DNA from: JAFDVL01 sp963794955
Lineage (GTDB): Bacteria > Acidobacteriota > Blastocatellia > RBC074
Length of the DNA stretch: 64,000 nucleotides
Direction of reading: 5' to 3'
NCBI GenBank assembly: GCA_963794955.1
Contig: CAWCGF010000011.1
Span: 310,001-374,000, forward strand
Shown: positions 1-7,877 of the stretch, piece by piece
Layout: each line of letters opens with the position of its first letter
How positions within the stretch are numbered: the stretch's first letter is position 1
The notes under the pieces: generated by a model
What the model saw: only the letters and a program-made list of their open reading frames with translations
Told to the model about the DNA's origin: nothing
The model's database searches: none
Translations under genes and position numbers: made by a program

Positions 1-1329
1 ACAAGCATGTACGATGGGCGCTTCGCCAACAACGGCTGGTTACAGGAAGTTCCTGATCCGATGACGAAGTTGGTATGGGACAACGCGGCGTTGATGAGCA
101 ACGATACAGCGGAAGCGAAAGGCTTAAAGAACGAAGACATCATCAAGCTTACTTTCAAGGGGCGTGACTTGCTGCTGCCAGTTTGGATTTTGCCGGGACA
201 CGCGAAAGATTCCATTACGGTTGCCCTGGGCTATGGGCGAACGGAATCAGGACGGATTGGGAGAGGTTTTGATCAGACCTTTGGCAAGGTGATAGATACA
301 AATAGCTTTGGCAATACAATTGGCGGAAATACCTATTTGCTGCGCACCTCTGAGGCAATGGATTTTGCCTTGGGCGTGGACGTTGCGAAGACGGGAGAGG
401 CGCACAAGATCGCCGTGACACAAGATCACTGGAGCATGGAAGGTCGCCCGCTCGTGCGTGAAGCCACGCTGGACGATTTCATCAAGAAGCCAGAGTTTGC
501 CAAAGAGCCGGATGCAAAACAGCACATCTTCAGCATCTTTGAGCATCCCTATGACTTCAAAGAGGGAAATCAATGGGGCATGGCAATTGATCTCAATACT
601 TGTGTCGGTTGCAATGCCTGCGTTGTGGCTTGCCAGTCGGAAAACAACATTCCGATTGTCGGTAAAGATAATGTGTTGCGCGGACGCGAAATGCACTGGA
701 TTCGCATGGATCGGTACTTTACCAATATCCCGCCCATTGAATTTGCTGTCGGTGGCGCTAAGCCATCGGTTTACAATGAAGATTACATGCAAGCTGTCCA
801 ACAGCCGATGACCTGCCAGCAATGCGAACACGCGCCGTGCGAAGAAGTTTGCCCTGTTGCGGCCACAGTTCACAACGAAGAGGGCCTGAATACAATGGCC
901 TACAATCGTTGCGTCGGCACACGGTATTGCTCCAACAACTGCCCGTTCAAAGTGCGCCGCTTCAATTACCTGAACTGGCATAAAGACATCAGTGAAACCG
1001 AGAAGATGCAGCAGAATCCTGAGGTCACGGTGCGGATGCGCGGAGTGATGGAAAAATGCACCTACTGCACGCAAAGGATTTCGGCAGCGAAGCATCAAGC
1101 TAAGGTGGAAGGGCATCGCGCGATCCGCGACGGCGAAATCACCCCAGCTTGCGCGCAGGTTTGCCCGGCGGATGCCATCGTATTCGGCAATATCAATGAT
1201 CCAGAGAGCCACGTCTCAAAGCTCAGAAAGCAGGCGCGCAACTATCAATTACTGGTTGAACTCAACATCAATCCACGCACGACTTATTTGGCGAAGTTAC
1301 GGAACACAAATAAGGAATTGGAAGCTTAA
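1..1329 (+). CDS. actB: ActB, iron-sulfur part of alternative complex III (5' partial)
   Basis: The reading frame is open from base 1, so the N-terminal molybdopterin-oxidoreductase-like domain lies upstream of the window. What is visible is the tail of that domain and the ferredoxin-like domain of ActB, the peripheral subunit that passes electrons from quinol in alternative complex III. Four cysteine groups are seen: CVGCNACVVAC near visible residue 199, CQQCEHAPCEEVC near 270, a CVGTRYCSNNCPFK group near 302, and CTYC plus CAQVCP further on; together they can hold three 4Fe-4S and one 3Fe-4S cluster, as in the family. Such proteins are often annotated as TAT-variant-translocated molybdopterin oxidoreductase. 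It is followed 85 bases later by actC in the same operon. The identification is secure; only the N-terminus is missing. Confidence 0.93.
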   Translation, partial: TSMYDGRFANNGWLQEVPDPMTKLVWDNAALMSNDTAEAKGLKNEDIIKLTFKGRDLLLPVWILPGHAKDSITVALGYGRTESGRIGRGFDQTFGKVIDTNSFGNTIGGNTYLLRTSEAMDFALGVDVAKTGEAHKIAVTQDHWSMEGRPLVREATLDDFIKKPEFAKEPDAKQHIFSIFEHPYDFKEGNQWGMAIDLNTCVGCNACVVACQSENNIPIVGKDNVLRGREMHWIRMDRYFTNIPPIEFAVGGAKPSVYNEDYMQAVQQPMTCQQCEHAPCEEVCPVAATVHNEEGLNTMAYNRCVGTRYCSNNCPFKVRRFNYLNWHKDISETEKMQQNPEVTVRMRGVMEKCTYCTQRISAAKHQAKVEGHRAIRDGEITPACAQVCPADAIVFGNINDPESHVSKLRKQARNYQLLVELNINPRTTYLAKLRNTNKELEA

Positions 1330-1332
1330 AAC

Positions 1333-1397
1333 AGCTATTAGCCGTTAGCTCTTGTTCAGAGGCATAGGCTAACAGCTAGCTAACAGCTAACAGCTAG
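1333..1397. repeat. Heptameric repeat element between actB and actC
   Basis: A unit close to GCTAACA is repeated at 1368-1397. An inverted, degenerate copy (TTAGCCGTTAGCT) lies at about 1338-1350. The element fills the actB-actC spacer and ends 17 bases before the actC start; the AAGGAG of actC (1399-1404) follows it directly. The same family recurs at 3463-3532. Confidence 0.75.
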
Positions 1398-1414
1398 TAA
1401 GGAGCTGCAAAAGA

Positions 1415-2817
1415 ATGCAAGCAGTAGCGAACGAATTCAAAATTCCCAAAGAGAATCCACTGGCAAAACCACTGCTGATTGAAGGCGAGCAGAATTACGC
1501 CACGTTGACGGAAGCCGTCAGTACGGTGGTCGAAGGCAAAACACCGCGCAATTGGTATATTGCCTTTGCGATCTCTTTCCTTGGTACGGCGATGCTCGGC
1601 GGCATGCTCGGTTATTTGGTTTTCACGGGCGTGGGGGTTTGGGGCAATAATCAGCCGGTTGGTTGGGCATGGGATATCACGAACTTTGTGTTCTGGATTG
1701 GTATCGGACACGCCGGGACGCTGATTTCCGCGATTCTGTTCCTGTTCCGGCAAAAATGGCGGACTTCAATCAACCGCGCGGCAGAGGCTATGACGCTCTT
1801 TGCGGTGGCTTGCGCCGCGATCTATCCGGGCTTCCACGTCGGGCGCATCTGGTTTGCATATTGGTTGTTTCCACTGCCGTACAATCAAGGCATGTGGCCG
1901 AACTTCCGCAGCCCGCTGGAATGGGACGTATTCGCGGTCTCGACGTATGGAACCGTCTCGTTATTGTTCTGGTATGTGGGCTTAATTCCTGATCTGGCCA
2001 CCTTGCGGGATCGGGCGACGACGCGGGTGCGGCAACTGATTTACGGCATTTTTAGCCTTGGCTGGCGCGGCTCGAATCGTCACTGGCAGCATTACGAAGT
2101 CGCCTATTTGATTCTGGCGGGCGTTTCGACGCCGCTGGTGCTTTCGGTTCACTCCATCGTGAGCTTTGACTTCGCGGTGTCGAAGTTGCCCGGTTGGCAC
2201 ACGACGATTTTCCCCCGTACTTCGTCGCCGGTGCGGTGTTTTCAGGCTTTGCAATGGTGATGACGCTGATGATCGTGGCGCGTTGGGCGCTGAACTTGCA
2301 GCACCTCATCACAATGTATCATCTGGAAGTGATGAACAAAATCATGCTCGTCACGGGCAGTATTGTCGGTTACGCCTACACCATGGAATTTTTTATGGCG
2401 TGGTACAGCGGCAACATGTATGAAAAGTTCACCTTCTATAACCGCGCTTTTGGGCCGTATGCCTGGGCCTACTGGACGATGTTTACCTGTAACGTGGTTT
2501 CACCACAATGCTTCTGGTTCAAGAAACTGCGCACCAGCATTCCGTTCATGTTTTTCCTTTCGTTTGTTATCAACATTGGCATGTGGTTCGAGCGGTTTGT
2601 GATTATTGCCACGTCCTTACACCGTGATTTTATTCCGTCCAGTTGGGGCTATTTTCGCCCCACGCCGGTTGATATATTGACCTTTGCCGGAACGTTCGGC
2701 TTGTTTATGACTTTGTTTCTGTTGTTCATTCGGTTTGTGCCTGTAATTGCTCTGGCAGAAGTGAAAGGCGTGCTGGCCAGTCAGCAACACAAAGCGCACG
2801 GACACGCGAAACATTGA
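1415..2817 (+). CDS. actC: ActC, NrfD/PsrC-like membrane subunit of alternative complex III (one frameshift)
   Basis: Two overlapping frames encode one protein of about 467 residues. The first (1415-2260) starts at ATG after AAGGAG and carries the N-terminal transmembrane helices; the second (read from about 2217 to 2817) continues with helices and ends in a short histidine-rich tail. The junction is at a run of five C (2212-2216). With one more C the protein reads on smoothly through PPYFVAGAVFSG, as expected for this family, so a one-base deletion or a homopolymer sequencing error is the simplest explanation. ActC is the quinone-interacting integral membrane subunit with about ten helices. 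Position between actB and actD supports the call. The gene is essential to the complex, which argues that the break is not a true loss. Confidence 0.88.
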
Positions 2818-2821
2818 ATGT

Positions 2822-2905
2822 TGTAGCGCAAACTTTCCAGTTTGCTTATGCCTTGAGAGTTTGCGCAATTATGAAACACGAGCAAACTGGAAAGTTTGCT
2901 CTACA
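2822..2905. repeat. Palindromic repeat between actC and actD
   Basis: Two 25-base arms (2822-2846 and 2881-2905) are inverted copies of each other with one mismatch; the core is AACTTTCCAGTTTGC on the left and its reverse complement on the right. The loop is 34 bases. It occupies almost the whole actC-actD spacer and ends ten bases before the actD start. It has the look of a REP-like or small non-autonomous element and could fold as a strong hairpin in the operon mRNA. Confidence 0.8.
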
Positions 2906-2915
2906 TAAAAAGCTT

Positions 2916-3458
2916 ATGGCAGAAAACAAAATTTACGGCGCGATTGCCGCTTTCAAAAGCGACACGGAAATTCTCGAAGCGGCGCGGAAAGTTCGCCTCG
3001 CAGGGTACAGTAAATTCGATTGCCACACGCCCTTTCCAGTGCATCATTTGGATCAGGCGATGGGGATGAAGCGATCAAAGCTGCCCTATCTGATCCTTTG
3101 TTGCACCATTACCGGATTTGCGCTGGGACTGTTGCTGCAATGGTGGACAGGGGCAGTGGATTACAAACTGGTGATCGGTGGCAAGCCCTTCTTCGCGTTG
3201 GAATTTGCCACCCCAATTTTGTTTGAGGCCACGGTGTTGCTGACGGCGTTCGGCGCGGTCTTCGGGATGCTTGGGGCCTTCAACGGATTGCCGGAATTGT
3301 ATCACCCGATTTTTAACGCTGAGATTTCCAAGCGCATCACAGATGATCGCTTCCTGGTTTCAATTGAAGCCAAAGACCCGCAGTTTGATGCGACGAAAAC
3401 CCAGGAGTTTTTGCAGTCACTGCAGGGCGCGGAAGAAGTTCAATTGGTCGAAGCCTGA
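2916..3458 (+). CDS. actD: ActD, DUF3341 membrane subunit of alternative complex III
   Basis: This protein of 180 residues begins MAENKIYGAIAAF, the usual start of the DUF3341/ActD family; an in-frame start further upstream (2814) would translate the palindromic repeat and is not credible. After a cytoplasmic region with the conserved CHTPFPVHHLDQAMG segment come two transmembrane helices (about residues 58-80 and 98-120), the helical pair typical of ActD, then a C-terminal domain ending in a ferredoxin-like fold region (TQEFLQSLQGAEEVQLVEA). ActD is a membrane anchor subunit with no cofactor. No clear ribosome site precedes the ATG; the palindromic repeat ends ten bases upstream, so translation may depend on coupling or on mRNA structure. 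Confidence 0.92.
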   Translation: MAENKIYGAIAAFKSDTEILEAARKVRLAGYSKFDCHTPFPVHHLDQAMGMKRSKLPYLILCCTITGFALGLLLQWWTGAVDYKLVIGGKPFFALEFATPILFEATVLLTAFGAVFGMLGAFNGLPELYHPIFNAEISKRITDDRFLVSIEAKDPQFDATKTQEFLQSLQGAEEVQLVEA

Positions 3459-3462
3459 ATCA

Positions 3463-3532
3463 AGCCGTTAGCTGTCAGCGATTGGCCTTTAGCTAAACGG
3501 GCTAACAGCTAACAGCTAACAGCTAATAGCTG
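3463..3532. repeat. Heptameric repeat element between actD and actE
   Basis: Three GCTAACA units and one GCTAATA unit stand in tandem at 3501-3532. An inverted degenerate copy (AGCCGTTAGCTGTCAGC) lies at 3463-3479. This is the same arrangement as at 1333-1397. The tandem part ends nine bases before the actE ATG, and no Shine-Dalgarno sequence is left in that gap. Confidence 0.78.
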
Positions 3533-3541
3533 AGAAAAATA

Positions 3542-4264
3542 ATGACACGTCGCATTTTCATCTTGTTGGTTTTGGCGGGCGCGCTCACGGGTTGCGGATT
3601 GCGGCCTGCGGGTAATACCACGCCGCTCCAAGTCCATCCTGACATGGATAATCAGCCCAAATACAAAGCGCAATCCGCCAGTACATTTTTTGCGGACGGA
3701 CGCTCCAATCGTCCGGCTCTTCCGGGTACGATTGCCAGGGGGCACCTGAATGAGGATGACGCGCTGGCAACGGGGAAAGATGCCAGCGGCACGCTCCTCA
3801 AAAGCAATCCCTTCGCTCTCACCGAAGCGTTGCTGCGGCGTGGGCAGGAGCGATTCATTATCAATTGCGTGCCGTGTCATGGGCGTTTGGGGGACGGCAA
3901 TGGGATGGTCAAGGCGCGGTCTTTTGGCGTATTGAATCCGGCAAACTTGCAGGAAGTCCGCCTGCGTGAAGTGGCGGATGGTCATATCTTCGATGTGATT
4001 ACGCACGGCATTCGCACCATGCAACCCCTTGGCTTCAATGTGCCGGTCAATGATCGGTGGGCGATTGTGGCTTACGTGCGTGCCTTGCAGCGCAGCCAGA
4101 ATGCGAATCTTAAAGATGTGCCGACAGGAACCAACATTCAAGCGCCAGACCCCTCTGCTACGCCTGTTATTGCCGCACCTGCCGCGTCTCCTGTGGCTGG
4201 GGCATCACCTGCAACCGCTCCGGCAGCATCACCTGCCAACGCCGTAGCACCAGCGAAAAAGTAA
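3542..4264 (+). CDS. actE: ActE, monoheme cytochrome c lipoprotein of alternative complex III
   Basis: The 240-residue product starts with a lipoprotein signal (hydrophobic stretch then LTGC, Cys at residue 18), so it is likely anchored to the outer face of the inner membrane. One heme c site, CVPCH, lies near residue 109, and MQPLG near 160 offers the axial methionine. ActE hands electrons from the complex to a soluble or oxidase-bound cytochrome c. The last 45 residues or so are an Ala/Pro/Ser low-complexity tail. It sits between actD and actF with the order found in other ACIII operons. Confidence 0.92.
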   Translation: MTRRIFILLVLAGALTGCGLRPAGNTTPLQVHPDMDNQPKYKAQSASTFFADGRSNRPALPGTIARGHLNEDDALATGKDASGTLLKSNPFALTEALLRRGQERFIINCVPCHGRLGDGNGMVKARSFGVLNPANLQEVRLREVADGHIFDVITHGIRTMQPLGFNVPVNDRWAIVAYVRALQRSQNANLKDVPTGTNIQAPDPSATPVIAAPAASPVAGASPATAPAASPANAVAPAKK

Positions 4265-4284
4265 TTTTATAGAGTGAGGACATT

Positions 4285-5481
4285 GTGGCTAACACATACG
4301 GTTCATTTCAGGTCAAAAGCGAAGTCGTTAATCGGGTGAAACCTATTCTGCTGGGCGTGGCTGTCCTGGGTTGGGTGGGCACGATCATTGCGTATTTTTC
4401 CAATCACGATCAGTTTTTCTCGGCATATTTGTTCAGCTATGTGTACTGGGTCAGCTTGTCGCTTGGCGCGGCATTCTTTGTGATGATCCAGCGCCAGACG
4501 CAGGCCGAATGGAGCGTTGTCGTGCGGCGGTTGGCGGAAAACGTGATGACGCATTTTTGGGTGTTGGCACCACTCTTTGTGCCGATCTTGTTTGGATTGC
4601 ACTCGCTCTACGAATGGACACATACGGAAGTCGTCGCCAACGATGAGTTATTGAAGGGCAAGAGCGGCTATTTGAATGTGACCTTCTTCGTCATTCGCGC
4701 CGTGATCTTTCTCGCCCTTTGGTGCTTCTTGAGTTGGAAGCTTTACAGCCACTCGGTCAGGCAAGATACCAACGGCGACCCACAGGAAACCAAGCGGGCG
4801 GCGTGGTGGAGTGCGCCAGGCATTCCGGTGCTGATTATCAGTGCATCGTTTGCGGCGATTGACTGGCTGATGTCGTTGCAACCGCATTGGTATTCGACAA
4901 TGTGGGGCGTATATTTCTTTGCAGGTGGCGGCGTTTCCTTTATTGCACTGCTGATTTTGATCTGTGTGTGGCTGCGGTCAAACGGCATGTTGGGGGAAGC
5001 GATTTCGGCGGAACATTATCATGATCTGGGCAAGCTGATGTTTGCTTTCAATGTGTTCTGGGCCTACGTTGCATTTAGCCAATATTTCCTGATTTGGTAC
5101 GCGAATCTGCCGGAGGAAACCATTTTCTTCGTTAATCGCAAAGTCGGAAGTTGGTTAGGTGTGAGCTTATTACTTGCTATCGGTCATTTCATTGGCCCGT
5201 TCGTGATCCTGCTGGCGCGTGGCTCCAAGCGGCATCCGATGATTTTGCCAGTGATGGCGGCATGGATGCTGTTTATTCATGCCGTAGATCATTTTTGGAT
5301 CGTAATGCCGGTGCGCAACCCCGCTGGTGTGGCCTGGGGACAACTTTGGATGAACATCGCTACGTGGGCGGCCATCGGCGGAACTTGTGGCTTTTTCTTC
5401 CTGACGCGTTTGAGCAAGCACAGCCTGGTGCCGGTGCAAGACCCGTTCCTGGCCGAGTCTTTAGAATTCGAGAACGCGTAA
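4285..5481 (+). CDS. actF: ActF, integral membrane subunit of alternative complex III
   Basis: A 398-residue polytopic protein with about ten predicted helices, related to the NrfD/ActC fold and often named quinol:cytochrome c oxidoreductase. The start is GTG at 4285, preceded by GAGTGAGGA; no ATG fits better, and the protein begins MANTYGSFQVKSEVVNRV. Charged and histidine residues lie in helices (for example HAVDHFWIVMP near 330). ActF has no cofactor and pairs with ActC in the membrane. It lies 20 bases after actE. Confidence 0.92.
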   Translation: MANTYGSFQVKSEVVNRVKPILLGVAVLGWVGTIIAYFSNHDQFFSAYLFSYVYWVSLSLGAAFFVMIQRQTQAEWSVVVRRLAENVMTHFWVLAPLFVPILFGLHSLYEWTHTEVVANDELLKGKSGYLNVTFFVIRAVIFLALWCFLSWKLYSHSVRQDTNGDPQETKRAAWWSAPGIPVLIISASFAAIDWLMSLQPHWYSTMWGVYFFAGGGVSFIALLILICVWLRSNGMLGEAISAEHYHDLGKLMFAFNVFWAYVAFSQYFLIWYANLPEETIFFVNRKVGSWLGVSLLLAIGHFIGPFVILLARGSKRHPMILPVMAAWMLFIHAVDHFWIVMPVRNPAGVAWGQLWMNIATWAAIGGTCGFFFLTRLSKHSLVPVQDPFLAESLEFENA

Positions 5482-5541
5482 GGGCGAACGTTACTATTGA
5501 CGGAAACTTTAGACACAATCTTGCATTAGGTAGGGACTAAG

Positions 5542-5970
5542 ATGTCTGATGAATTTTTTGATTTTGAGGATCAGGAACCGAAGAATCCCCTGATTGCTTT
5601 CTTGTTGATAACCTCTTGTATCTTCGTCGTCGCAGTTTGCGCTTTTCTTTCCTGGATGTTTATTGTCGCACGTGACAATGAGCATAATCGAAAGATTGAT
5701 CAGGCAACCTACACGGATTTACAAGTCATAAGGAAGGCCGAAGAGACCAAGTTGAATAGCTATCAGTACCTTGATCAAGATAAAGGCGTTGTGCGGATTC
5801 CGGTTGAGCGCGCCATCCAGTTGCTGGCGGAAGAGGCCAAGGCTGCGTCGCCCAAAACTGAAGCTGCTCCGGTAGCTGCGGCGGCTGCCAACTCTGAAGT
5901 GAAGCCCGCCATAGCGCCGCCTCCGGCCCCAGCGTCGGCAAAACCGGCAGCCGCTGGGCAAAAGAAGTAG
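5542..5970 (+). CDS. Small membrane protein of the ACIII-caa3 operon, function unknown
   Basis: This 142-residue protein has an acidic N-terminus (DEFFDFEDQE), one transmembrane helix at about residues 18-42, a conserved-looking periplasmic segment (GVVRIPVERAIQLLAEEA, residues about 75-92) and an Ala/Pro-rich tail. The pattern 'G-V-V-R-I-P-hydrophobic-R-A' recurs, from memory, in small proteins next to oxidase genes in related bacteria, but I cannot assign a function. It lies between actF and the SCO gene, with its stop codon touching the SCO ATG, so it is co-translated with oxidase assembly genes. An assembly or accessory role is an inference from position only. Confidence 0.8.
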   Translation: MSDEFFDFEDQEPKNPLIAFLLITSCIFVVAVCAFLSWMFIVARDNEHNRKIDQATYTDLQVIRKAEETKLNSYQYLDQDKGVVRIPVERAIQLLAEEAKAASPKTEAAPVAAAAANSEVKPAIAPPPAPASAKPAAAGQKK

Positions 5971-6900
5971 ATGCTTACACGTTGTACACAATTCGCTCGT
6001 CTTGAAGCTGTGCGGGGGCAGGCGCTCCGCGCTGTCGTGATTGCCTGGCTAATTTTCAGTGGCGTCTTGGCCACCACCGCGCAACAGATGCCGACACGAC
6101 CAGAAGAGCGACCACCCGAAATTCAGAATGTTGGGTTGGACGAAAAGCTCAATACGCAGGTTGATCCGAATCTGACGTTTATTGACGAAGCCGGACAGAC
6201 AGTGGCGCTCAAAGATTACTTTGGCAAAGGTCGCCCGGTGGTTTTGAATCTGGTGTATTACTCCTGCCCGATGCTTTGCGGAATGGTGTTGCAAGGCGTG
6301 GTTGGCTCGCTCAAACAAGTGCCATACGCGCCGGGACAGGAAATCGAAGTGGTGACTATCAGCTTCGATCCCAAAGAAACGGCAGCGCTGGCGGCGGCTA
6401 AAAAGGCTTCGATTATGCAGGATTACGCCCGACCTGGCACGGACAAGGGTTGGCACGTATTGGTTGACAAAGACGGCAATGCGAAAAAATTGGCCGATCA
6501 GGTCGGGTTCCGATTTAGGTGGGATGACGAAACCAAGCAGTTTGCACATCCATCGGTCACGATGATCCTGACGCCGGAAGGCAAGATGTCGCGGTATTTG
6601 CCGGGCATTGATTACTCACAGCGTGACATGCGACTCGCGCTCGCCGAAGCTTCAGAAGGCAAGATCGGCACGATCAGTGATCGCTTCATGCTCTACTGCT
6701 ACAAATACGATCCCAATTCTCGTTCTTATACCATGGCCGCTACCAATACGATGAAAGCAGGTGGCGTGTTGATAATGCTAATCCTCGGATTTATGCTGTT
6801 TCTTTTCTGGCGGCGTGAGTTCAAGGGAGGCGGAAATCGGAATGTGTGGGAAGAAGAAGCCGTTTCGGTGGAGCCGACTATTAAAGAGCAATCCTTATGA
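5971..6900 (+). CDS. SCO1/SenC family copper chaperone
   Basis: The 309-residue protein has an N-terminal signal or anchor, a thioredoxin-like SCO domain, and a C-terminal transmembrane helix (near residues 262-280). The copper-binding CxxxC is seen as CPMLC near residue 99, with the conserved histidine in KQFAHPS near 192. SCO proteins deliver copper to the CuA site of oxidase subunit II. The start codon follows the previous stop without a gap, and the last four bases overlap coxB, the gene whose product it would metallate. Confidence 0.92.
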   Translation: MLTRCTQFARLEAVRGQALRAVVIAWLIFSGVLATTAQQMPTRPEERPPEIQNVGLDEKLNTQVDPNLTFIDEAGQTVALKDYFGKGRPVVLNLVYYSCPMLCGMVLQGVVGSLKQVPYAPGQEIEVVTISFDPKETAALAAAKKASIMQDYARPGTDKGWHVLVDKDGNAKKLADQVGFRFRWDDETKQFAHPSVTMILTPEGKMSRYLPGIDYSQRDMRLALAEASEGKIGTISDRFMLYCYKYDPNSRSYTMAATNTMKAGGVLIMLILGFMLFLFWRREFKGGGNRNVWEEEAVSVEPTIKEQSL

Positions 6901-7850
6901 ATATCCTTTTGCAATGGGCACCTTTCATGCCCCCAGCAGATTCCCATAATGCCGTTAATGTAGACCTTCTCTACGGCTTCATTTTCTGGCTGAGTATTGT
7001 GCTGTTTATTCTGGTGATGGGGCCAGGAGCGTGGTTCGTTTATAAATATCGCTTGAAAAAAGGCGAAGAGCATAAGCCAACGCCACGCATCACACATCAT
7101 CTCGGGCTGGAATTGACGTGGAGTATTATTCCCCTGATTTTGTGCTTTGTGATTGCCGTCTGGGGCTTCTGGGATTTTATGGCTTTGGGTGTCGCGCCTG
7201 CAGATACCGAAGATATTTATGTCACCGGTTATAAATGGGGCTGGCGCTTTGAGCATCGGGATGGCACCAAAGAATTGAATGAGTTGCATCTGCCCGAAGG
7301 GAAGAAGATCAAACTGATCATGACAAGCGAAGATGTGATTCATAGCTTCTTCATCCCGGATTTTCGCGTGAAGGCGGATTTGCCGCCAGGGCGGTATACC
7401 TCACTTTGGTTTGAGCCGATTGGCGTTGGCACCCATCAAGTGTTCTGTACGGAATATTGTGGAGACGGACATTCGGGGATGTTGGCGAAGGTTATTGTGC
7501 AACCCAAAGACAAGTATGAAGAGTGGCGAGTAAAAGGCCCTGAGCCGCCAGATGGCAAACCGCCTGTAGAATGGGGGAAAGACCTCTATTCAGCAAAAGG
7601 TTGTAATACTTGTCATTCAGTAGATGGATCAAAGCTGGCGGGACCGTCTTTTAAAGGCATCTATGGCAATCCACAACCATTAACGACAGGAACAAGTGTA
7701 AATGTGGATGAAGAATATATTAGGGAATCCATTTTGAATCCCCAGGCAAAAATTGCAGAGGGCTATGCTCCTGTGATGCCAAGTTTTCAAGGTATCATAA
7801 AGCAGACAGAGCTAAATGCCTTGACGGAGTATATCAAGAGTTTGAAATAA
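6897..7850 (+). CDS. coxB: Cytochrome c oxidase subunit II with fused cytochrome c (caa3 type)
   Basis: The 317-residue protein has two transmembrane helices (about 20-45 and 70-95), a cupredoxin domain with CuA ligands (HSFFIPDF near 143 and CTEYCGDGHSGM near 184-195), and a C-terminal cytochrome c domain with CNTCH near 239 and an axial Met in APVMPSF near 298. The fusion marks a caa3-type oxidase. N-terminal sequence MNILLQWAPFMPPADSHNA lacks a long signal. Overlap of four bases with the SCO gene suggests translational coupling. Confidence 0.95.
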   Translation: MNILLQWAPFMPPADSHNAVNVDLLYGFIFWLSIVLFILVMGPGAWFVYKYRLKKGEEHKPTPRITHHLGLELTWSIIPLILCFVIAVWGFWDFMALGVAPADTEDIYVTGYKWGWRFEHRDGTKELNELHLPEGKKIKLIMTSEDVIHSFFIPDFRVKADLPPGRYTSLWFEPIGVGTHQVFCTEYCGDGHSGMLAKVIVQPKDKYEEWRVKGPEPPDGKPPVEWGKDLYSAKGCNTCHSVDGSKLAGPSFKGIYGNPQPLTTGTSVNVDEEYIRESILNPQAKIAEGYAPVMPSFQGIIKQTELNALTEYIKSLK

Positions 7851-7877
7851 CGTCGTTGTCCACAACAGGAGTTTTAT

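Noticed and set aside
247..1212. A 321-codon open frame on the minus strand inside actB
   Set aside because: It lies wholly opposite a strongly conserved iron-sulfur protein gene and its product has no recognisable domain; it is a shadow frame.
1333..3532. CRISPR array, because of short regular repeats
   Set aside because: Units are seven bases in direct tandem without spacers; no cas genes in the window.
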